Shown here: in pieces, positions 55,734-64,000 of the stretch
Position numbering within the stretch: position 1 is the stretch's first letter
How the letters are laid out: every line of letters starts with the position of its first letter
From: Acephala macrosclerotiorum
Lineage: Eukaryota; Ascomycota; Leotiomycetes; Helotiales; Mollisiaceae
Reading direction: 5' to 3'
Assembly (NCBI GenBank): GCA_014904845.1
Contig: MU119302.1
Span: 117,166-181,165 of the forward strand
DNA length: 64,000 nt
The notes under the pieces: model-generated
Database searches by the model: none
What the model saw: the letters and a program-made list of their open reading frames with translations, nothing else
Told to the model about the DNA's origin: nothing
Program-made: the position numbers and the translations under genes

Positions 55734-56053
55734 AGAAGATACCAGGTATCTTTCGCAAATGAGTAAGGAGCTGTACTACTGAAACATAGCCCTTGTCCAA
55801 ATGCAACAGAAAATAGGCGATTCTGAATCCACGCTTGCGCCTTTGAGAGGGAACTTGCGTTGGTTCATTACGTGGGGGTCTGGGACCTTCCAAGAGGTGA
55901 TGGTGATACACTAACAATCCTCGCTAATCATCGAGGAGCATTGAGATATGAAGCCAGAAGAAAGCTTGAAATTCTATTAAGTCTTAATATCAACCTAGGG
56001 ACTTGAAAAGGGAGCTCTGAGAGATACTCGCCTATGCACAAGTCGAAGCTCTC
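55734..56053. other. No gene supported
   Basis: A short gap before the 3' end of the permease gene; nothing recognised. Confidence 0.5.
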
Positions 56054-57810
56054 CTACGTATCAAACAAGAAATCCAACCTCTTATTCCCCAAATCTCCGT
56101 TCTTCGCTAGGTAATCAGCCTGTTCCTCCTTACTCAACGCATTCCACTTCTTAGTCTTCCAATCATTCCTCAGCAAATAATACCACTTTGCTAATGCATA
56201 TAAAACAATCGTCCCGACTGTTATAGCAATCAACTGTCTATTCCCCCTTTTATACAAGGGCTTATCATCACTCATATAAATATTACTACTCGCAATCCCA
56301 CTTAACTGAATCATGATATTAAAACAACTCGCTGAAACAGCTCTCGTCCTTACCGAATTGCTCAGACGAGAACACCAAGATACAAGCGCAGCTTGAGCAG
56401 AAGGTTGACCGAGAAGGAAGAAAAGGAGTGCGTATTGACCCCAGTGCGAGAGTGATTGTACGGATGTGTATTCGATGATTAAGAGGGGCAGGATCCAGAT
56501 TTGAGCGAGGAGACCGACGATGGCAACTTGTTGGGTACGTTCCGCTACCCAGGTTATACCGAGGAGGTTGAGGGCTGCGAAGACGGTGATTGGGATTCCG
56601 AGCAGGGTGGTATGGAATGTGCTAAAGCCGATGGCTTTGAGTGTCAATGTCAAGTATGCTTTTGGTGGTGATCCTGGGATTTCGAAGATGATGCCGATGG
56701 CGTAGACGGGCCAGAGATCATAATCTGTGAGACTCTGCCAGAGCATTTTTGGTGTGATAGCTTGACGGTTATGCATGTCGCCTTTGCTGGGATCATCTCG
56801 GAGGACGCGGTTGACGATGATCTTCTCCTCGCGTTCGGTGAAGTAGCCCTTGGGATTCCGCCATGTTTTCGTTTGTGCTGGGCCTGGGACAAGGAATAAG
56901 AAGCTGGTGAGACCGATCGCGAAACTGATGATGGCTTCAATGAGGAACAGCCACCTCCATCCTGCTCTGCATCTACTCCACGTAGATGGAAGACTCCATA
57001 AGCGATGAAAGATCCGATGACTCCGGACATCGAATCCGTAAACCAGAACAAGGCAAGGCGTATCGGCATCTCACTCTTCTTGTAGAAGAATGAGAGGTAC
57101 AAAATCGAGTCCGGGATGAAACCGCCCATGAATAAACCGACAAGGAACCGACAAGCAAAGAATCCAGCTCGGTTCTGCATGAAGAACTGTCCTCCAGCTG
57201 CGATACTCCACAACATGATCTGGATAGGAATCCAAATATCAGGACCAAGTCTCTTCCCCACCATTTGCGACGGAATTTCTGCAATCAGAAATCCAATACG
57301 ATACATATTCTGCGCATTGTTGTAATCGTTGGTATTGAGTTTCAAGTCGTCGAGCAGATTATCGGCCACGGCATTCCCAAGATTTCCACGATCGATGTTA
57401 AGGCCGAAAAACATGACTAGAATCCAGAGGAAGATACGGATGTCTGTCTTGCGTCTGACCTTTTGCTCTTCGCGATGGGTCCATCTTTCAGAGATGTCGA
57501 AACGCTTGAAGTCCTCATGGTCGGCGCGAGGAAGGTAGAATTGTGCTTTCTCAGGGTCGTCAAACACGCTTCTTGGCGTGGCGATGGCGTCGAGGTCTGC
57601 GACTCTGGTTCGACGTGACCATGGCCAGTAGGACTTCTGAACTTCTTCGTCTGGCTCAGCGAGATCTCCAAACTCGCCAGAAGTGATAATCACGTTCTCT
57701 TTGACTTCAGGAGAGCTTTTGTCGCTCGTGGATGCGTCAGAATCGTGATCAGGAGACTCGTAAATGGCATCGCCTTTAGGCTCGAGTGGAAGGTTGATGT
57801 GGTTCGACAT
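56054..57810 (-). pseudogene. MFS permease, allantoate/anion type, one frameshift
   Basis: Two long frames form one transporter of about 580 residues. After a hydrophilic N-terminus come the first helix FLWILVMFFGLNIDRGNLGNA, the family motif NMYRIGFLIAEIPSQMVGKRLGPDIWIP, then ACRFLVGLFMGGFIPDSILYLSFFYKKSEMPIRLALFW and SGVIGSFIAYGVFHLRGV. The second half resumes with AGWRWLFLIEA and runs to the C-terminus with its remaining helices. This is the Dal5/ACS-like group that carries organic anions, sugar acids and vitamins across the plasma membrane. Between GVFHLRGVD and AGWRW one base is missing (about 56965-56980) and no intron fits, so the gene is broken or the assembly is wrong. I prefer Met at 57810 over 57900. 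It is adjacent to the lyase-like gene. Confidence 0.75.
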
Positions 57811-58351
57811 GATAGACGGCGGGTGTGGCTTTGCACCAAACGAGGGTTCAGAACCAAGCTCGGGACGGCTTGTTTGGGGGCGCTTGGCTACGGGCCGCAA
57901 GGCTTGGGTGATAGAAGCCTTTTATCGAAGCTTCGCACATCTGTGCCGCTTCAAATCGAGCATCCATCTTCTTCGTTATCACGCTCGCCATCAGGACGTG
58001 AATTACGTCAATTGCCATTTTCGAGAAGGCAATTTATATTGAATGGATCTTCGTCTTCGTACAGCAGTTCTCAAGTAATCCTAACGTGAGTTCTGGCAAG
58101 ATACGACGAAGGACAGATTCTGGTTGGAGGGTAAATCGACCTCCGCCGAAGATGCAACGCGCCCTGCATTCCCAGCACAGTGGAACGGTGTATCCGCACC
58201 AGTTGGACGTTTTCCAGAACAAGACCCGCACCGAGGGAGTCATTTTGGCATCTGGAAGGGCAGTAATCACCAAGGTCGCGGGTGTTTGAACAATTGGAGC
58301 GATTCGTCTATTCTCGCGTTTATGACGTGCTACCGGGGGGGGGGGCTTGCA
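57811..58351. other. Gap between lyase-like and permease genes
   Basis: This stretch holds the permease promoter and the lyase-gene 3' side. A run of 11 G bases lies at 58335-58345, just after the lyase stop, a likely slippage site. The ORFs here are not convincing. Confidence 0.5.
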
Positions 58352-61136
58352 TCAAGCTTCCTCGACCACAGCTTTGGCATCGAGAGCCACTGCGCCACTC
58401 CCATTAGCGTCTTGATGTTCTTGATAATACCCTATCAGTGCCAGGTTCTGGATAGCTGCTATCCCATACAAAGCGCTGATGTTCGTGGATACCCACGTCG
58501 CCTCGGTCACCGGCACGATTGCGTTCTCGGTACTGACAGCTATACCCTCCCAATTGGTATCTGGTCCATATCCATCTTCGGGACCGTGTCCACCCTTCAA
58601 ATAGAATTGCTCCCAAGCACGCTTGGCCAAAACTTGATCTCCAAGTCTTTTCGCTGCGTAGGCGGTAAGGCGAGAATGACCTTGCCTCAATTGAAGCTTT
58701 CCAAACCCGACCCCAAAACGTGAAATCTGCTCCGTATTCGTGCCATTAAAATAGGCACAGTATTCTAGCCATGCATTTTCAAAGCCTGGAATCGCCTCAG
58801 GTGGAAATTTATCAATAATCTCTGCGCAGACTTCGACGAGCCCAAACATCGCTGATAGATGTGAGATCTGCACCACACCTTTGTTGTCAAGATCCTGGCA
58901 GGTGGAGTGATTTCTCCTGTTTCCAGATTATACGAAGCGGCCCCTGTGACAAACCCATTTGTCAGGCTCCCGATGCCTCTGGTACCGGCCAATAGCCTTT
59001 TCTTTGCCTCCTCCCACCGAGGTCCTCTTCTTTCAAATTCGATGAGCCACGCGGCCGCAAGCGCAGACCAGTCTGTACCCAGAGATATCAAAATGGCTGT
59101 TGCATCCGGCCGATACGTTTCCTTGTCTTTTCGCACTTTGCGGTACGGGTCCAACGTAAGAATGGCCTGCTCCGTAGCCAAACACTCTTGCAATAACTCG
59201 CCAACCCGCTCATCTCCGCCCGAGAGATAGAAGAAGTATTTCCGATACAACGCATTCGAAATACGGGCTTGTTTGCAGCTGTCGCTCCAGTGCTGTACCC
59301 CATGTCGAGTTCCTAGCCCTTTGTGTGGTCCGAGATGGTAAACGTCGACCTCTCCAGTGTGTCTGGTGAGAGATTCTGCCATTCGAAACACATTTGCCCT
59401 GCCAGACTGTAGAAAGTACAACCAGAGCCAAAGGTCTGGAGAGAGTTCAGAATTGTCCCAAGCGTAGCCTCCGATATCGTAGCGCCAGTTGTGTCGGTCC
59501 TCGTCATATGCATGCATGATATCTCCGTGGTCCCAGAAGCCATACCATCTACGCTGTGAGATCTGCGATTTGTGAAAGTCAAACAGAAATGCAAGATGAT
59601 CTTCGATTATTTTCGCGACTGGGGATGGGGTCATGAGAGATTGAGGACACCAAGTGTCGCCAAGTGCCTTTGTTCGATAAACAGTCTTGGAGTCAGGCAA
59701 GAGGATAGGCGGCTTTCGGATGAATTGAGACAGCTCTGAGAATGTCTTCTGGTCTGGTGTTTCGTCGAAGGAGAAGATGTGCAGCTCATTCGTCCTGGCA
59801 ATTCCATAAGGCGTCCCCAAGCCGGGTTCCCAATCTTCATAAGTAATGTTCAGCGCATCAAGCTGCTGGTCGTAAGTATCTTGACCCAGACCATCGTGAT
59901 ATTGCCTCAAATCCATGGCAGGAGCAGAGGGACTGTAAAGCCACATGGTGATGATTCCTTCGTCGGAAGATGCATCTCCGATGTCCAGCCCCGTGGGGTA
60001 TCGTTCCCAGAAGTCTTTGAGCCCGACAGCAAGACCTCCACTGGTGCCCCTCCTAGATAAACTAGACCATCAGAGCGATTTCCACCTGGAATGTTCATCC
60101 AGGAGCATCCGGCTTTGGTTCGCTTCCGCACAGTGAACCCATCTGGAGACAGCTGCGTCAAAATCCAATCATTCCATGACGGAACCCAATGCAATCGCGA
60201 AGAAACGGTAGTGTCCCAATCGCTAGTCGGTGGAGTTGGCTTTCCAGAAATTTGAGCTTGCCGAACATTCAATCCTGTGTCTCTCCGAAGTCCTGTAATG
60301 CTTTGAACAGCCTCACTAAGCACTCCTCCATCAACGCCAGATATCCTAATATGTCGATCGTAAAAAGAATCAGCTTGTAGAGGAACGTCGAAACGAACTC
60401 CAATTCCACGGATGAAGTCAGTCTCCATGTCGCCATCATAGATGAATGTATGCATCATCCGAATGCAAGCCGAGTCGGCATAAAGGTAGAATCGAAGAGT
60501 GAACGGAAGCCACGGTTTGTGACCACCTTCATTGGTGCCATGGTGTCGTCCTTTGAGAGCGATCACAGCTCTGATCGGTCCGGATTGCTCGACGATAGCC
60601 TTCTCAATTCGTCCTTCGAACATCTCTTGCTTCGGTGATATGTCTGTCGGTTCACCCGATGGTGCAGATTGAGAGAAGAGAACCAGTCTCCCATTTCGAG
60701 CCCTGAACTTCTCGTTGACTGATGAAATACTGTGGACGGGAGTATTTCCTCTAGTAGAAAAGCAGACAGTGATCTTGCCAGTTTGTACTGTGATGGCATC
60801 TTGCGTCGGGTCTTCGCTGACCGAAATCTCCGCTATTTTGCCATTATGTGCTCTTTCATCGACACTGTGATCACCATTCACGATTGTCGTCGCACGCACT
60901 TCATAGTCCTCATTCGGAGTCCCGATGGGCGAGATGGCATGCCCTGTCCATTTAATAGTTCCGTCCGGCCAGTATGCCGTGGCCCATGACTGAATTGGCA
61001 CCTCAATATCGTCCTTCCCATAACACTTAAAGAGTGTTTTTGATGGTTGATGTTGTCCCTGTCGCCACGAAATCCCAAACGTAGATCCGAAATTGCAATT
61101 TGGCATCCCCTCGAGCCATCGAAGTGTTGCAGACAT
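58352..61136 (-). pseudogene. PcRGLX/YetA-like lyase-family protein, two frameshifts
   Basis: Three overlapping frames form one protein of about 920 residues. Frame 1 (from 61136): LRWLEGMPNCNFGSTFGISW, VPIQSWATAYWPDGTIKWTGHA, HKPWLPFTLRFYLYADSACIRMMHTF, LHWVPSWNDWILTQ. Frame 2: GLKDFWERYPTGLDIGDAS, MWLYSPSAPAMDLRQY, PYGIARTNEL, FWDHGDIMHAYDEDRHNWRYDIGGYAWDNSE, HGVQHWSD. Frame 3: VVQISHLSAMFGLVEVCAE, NAWLEYC. This is the PcRGLX/YetA-like family, which includes fungal exo-acting rhamnogalacturonan lyases and rhamnose-glucuronate lyases of gum arabic. The shifts lie at about 60043-60054 (a run of G) and 58889-58905, with no usable introns. There is no signal peptide, so it would be intracellular or the N-terminus is incomplete. 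The substrate is not determined. Confidence 0.75.
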
Positions 61137-62039
61137 TTCGTTGTGCCTCTGGAAACTGCATGAGTAAGACCCTTTGAAGGAAAAATGGGGGAAAGAAAGA
61201 CGTGATTCGGCAAAAGGTTAGTCCGACCCGACGGACGAGGGGATTCAGTCCTCCACTTACCTCTCTGGAGTATGTCTTAGCCTCGAAAGACATATCGAGA
61301 TAGCGCATCATGTATAGCAAAGGAGAACACCCACAGCGGGAATGAGGAGTCAAATGGAAACTATCCTACTGAACTGCTGCTACTAAGAAGCTCTGGTAGA
61401 ACAAAGAGAAAACCCACCGAGCAATATTTCATGATATACCTCACTCAAGCTGACAGAGAAAACAGCTAGGACAGTATGAATAGAGCTTGGAGAGCAATAA
61501 CGCTTTTGGGATGACTGCTGACTGTGAAACTTGAATATTTAGAAGGCAAGCAGTCCAAATAGTCTTTGTCACGACTTGACTGAGTTTTCCCATTACGAAA
61601 GTAGCAGGGAGCTCGAATGTAAGAAAATTCAAATAATACTTGAATACAGAGTCTGATAGAAATATTAGCCCCTTCCTTTCAAGAACTAAACGGTTTTTTT
61701 TGCATTTTTGTCTGGCTGTGCGGCCCCGCCAAGCCTTGAATGCGGGCCTTGGAACGAACTTTTAAATGGGAACAGAGCCCTTTCAAATTCCGTGCCATTG
61801 CTCGTTGGTATCTCTTTGTCTTCTTCTACTCAAATGATTTGACAGTTCTATCGCTAGATCGTTCACCACCCGAAAGGATTATCAAATAGTGTTTGCATTC
61901 TGATTCTTATTCTTTTGTTACAATAGAGCAAAAAATTGAAATCAAATAATTTATGTGATTGAACTGACTTTGTTTGAACTTTTAATACAACTTTGTTCCG
62001 CTGCCAAATTTATCCCGTCAAACCTCACATTTCCAACGT
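61137..62039. other. Intergenic region leading into AT-rich DNA
   Basis: The upstream side of the lyase-like gene. No gene supported. From about 61850 the composition drifts to AT-rich. Confidence 0.5.
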
Positions 62040-64000
62040 TTATTGTATTAAATATATATATTACCAAAGATTCAAAGTAGGATTTAAAAGAATTATCGTT
62101 TAATTACTTTTATTAAATTGTTTAATTAGTGCGCCCAAGTAAAAATGAGTTTTAAATTATAATTACGTATATATTTTTATAATCGAAATTTGAAAAAACT
62201 AAATAAATTAAAATTAAAATAATGATTATAAAAACGCATTTTTTTTATATTATTTTAATATATATATTATACGCTAAATTTAAATTTTTAAATTTTAATT
62301 AATTTAAATTAAAAATATATAATTAAAAAATGTTTATTAAATTATAATTATTAATTTAAAAAATATTTTATATTTTTTTTATTTTTTAAAAATTTATTAA
62401 ATAAATTAATAATAAATAAAAAAAGTTTTTTAAATAATATTTATTTATTTATTTAATTTATTATTTATTCGATTTAAAAATTAATATTAATTTTTTATAC
62501 ATGATAAAAAGATTTAATCGTAAATTAAATTTATTTAAAATAATTTATAATTTATAAATTAATTTATTAATTAATTAAAATAAAAATAAAAAAATTATTA
62601 ATTAATTTATAATAAGCAAAAGTTTTTTATATATTAAAAAATATGTAATTAATATTATTTTCGAAATTAATTATTTATAAAAATTTTTTAAAAAAATATA
62701 TATAATTTTATTATAATCGTTTTTTTATATAACGAATTTATTTCGAGTCTCGAAAAAAAAAAAAATATTTTAAATAAAAATTTAAAATTTGAAATATTTT
62801 AAATTATGATTATTTTTTTTTAAAATTTTAATAATTTTTTTATAATTTTTTTTTTAAATTTAATAAAAAAGAAATAAACAAATTTTAAATTTAAATTTAT
62901 TATTAAAATTTTTTAATTATTTTTTATAAATATTATTAATTTTTTAATTTTATATTTAAAAAAAATTTATTATTAAAATTAATTTAATTTAAATTATAAT
63001 TTATTTTTATTAATAAATATATAAATATTTATTATTAAATAAATTTAAATAAAATATTTATTAAAAATTTTTATATTAAATAATAAAATAATTTAAAAAT
63101 TTTATATAACGAATTATATTAAAAATTATATTAATTTTTTTAAATTAAATATTATTAAAATATTTGTAAAATCGATTTTTAAAAAAAAATCGAAATTTAT
63201 TATAAATTTTTTTAAATCTTTTATAAATAATATTATTAATAATTTTTTTATTAATATTAATAAATATTAAATTTATAAAAAATAAAATAAAATTTTTAAA
63301 ATTTTTAAAATTATTAATATAAATTTAATCGATAAAAATTTTTATTTTATAAACGTATAATTTTAATTTTTAAATTTTTTTTTTATAATATTTAATTAAA
63401 TTTAATTTAAAAATATTTTAATTAAAATTCGATTTTTAATATTAAAAAAAAAATTTATTTAAATAAAAAATAAAATATAATTTTTTTAAAATTTTTTTTT
63501 CGATAATTATTATATTAATAATTTTATAAAACGTAAAATATTTTATATAAAATATTTATTTAAATTTTTAATATATATTATTTATTATAATATTTATTAA
63601 TAAAATATTTAATAAATTATTAAAATATTTAAATTCGAAAAAAAGATTTTTAATTATAATATTTAAATTTATTATTAAAAATTTTAATTAAATTAAATAA
63701 AATTTATTAAAACGTAATACGCGATTTTTTAAATTTATTTAAAATTATATATTATTTTTTTTTTATTTAATTAAAACTTTTTTTAATATGTTTTTAATTT
63801 TTATAAATTAATTATTAATTTTATTAATTATAATTATATTTTTTTTAAAAAATAATTTATGAAAATCAATTTTATTTTATTATTTATATATAAAATTTAT
63901 TCGTAAAAAATAATATAATAAATTAATCAAATTTTAAAAATAAAAAATACGTAAATTTAAAAAAATTATATAATAAAAAAAATATATATATATTTTTACG
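62040..64000. repeat. Extreme AT-rich RIP block, reaches window end
   Basis: Almost 2 kb of nearly pure A and T with no coding potential. In a counted part (63001-63540) only 18 of 540 bases are G or C and 16 of these form eight CpG pairs. That is the pattern left when nearly every non-CpG cytosine on both strands has been changed to T. No terminal repeats, tRNA or rRNA-like sequence is visible. The source element cannot be identified. Confidence 0.8.

Noticed and set aside
62040..64000. Possible mitochondrial DNA insertion because of extreme AT content
   Set aside because: No tRNA, rRNA or mitochondrial protein segment is visible, and the CpG-only remainder of G and C fits RIP better.

Overview
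The window reads as nuclear DNA of a filamentous ascomycete, most likely a member of the Leotiomycetes (the class is inferred, not shown). Evidence for this is short introns of about 45-70 bases with GT..AG ends and CTRAY branch points, fungus-specific families (HET domain, 2EXR, DASH subunit Spc19, NLR N-terminal domains, TmpA-like flavoprotein, GH54), and very AT-rich blocks typical of repeat-induced point mutation (RIP).

Layout. 0-6 kb is gene-poor: a BTB-like remnant, AT-rich DNA and a 2.15 kb RIP-degraded Tc1/mariner-type transposon with perfect 32-base terminal inverted repeats flanked by TA. 6-14.6 kb holds a C2H2 zinc-finger gene and a metabolic group: an SDR reductase (one frameshift), an IlvD/Edd-type sugar-acid dehydratase, a decayed pyruvate-decarboxylase-like gene and a Gfo/Idh/MocA oxidoreductase, arranged as two divergent pairs. 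14.6-19.9 kb is a 1756-residue protein with an N-terminal coiled coil and at least 27 copies of a 34/35-residue repeat that I cannot assign to any known family. 20.9-29.5 kb contains a conserved nuclear-type protein, then a self/non-self recognition-like block: two orphan NLR N-terminal-domain proteins (one ending in an SH3-like domain), a HET pseudogene and an unknown protein. 30.4-32.9 kb holds SPC19 and a 2EXR protein. 34.3-38.2 kb holds a TmpA-like membrane flavoprotein and a GC-rich GH54 arabinofuranosidase. 39.8-50.5 kb is dominated by broken genes (CCC1-type transporter, polytopic membrane protein, HET, BTB), a minisatellite and one intact Vps62-family gene. 51.8-53.7 kb is an intact HET-domain gene. 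55.5-61.1 kb has a small Cys-rich protein and a convergently decaying pair, an anion/sugar-acid type MFS permease and a PcRGLX/YetA-like polysaccharide-lyase-family protein. 62-64 kb is an extreme AT block in which the few remaining G and C bases are mostly CpG.

How it fits together. The lyase-like protein, its permease, the GH54 enzyme and the sugar-acid dehydratase/oxidoreductases are all compatible with use of arabinose/rhamnose-decorated plant polysaccharides, but the genes are spread over 55 kb and several carry lesions, so joint regulation is not shown. A second theme is decay: nonsense codons of the TGG-to-TAG/TGA and CGA-to-TGA type in HET and membrane genes suggest that RIP acted on or spread into them, while other genes carry single-base frameshifts that could be real or assembly errors.
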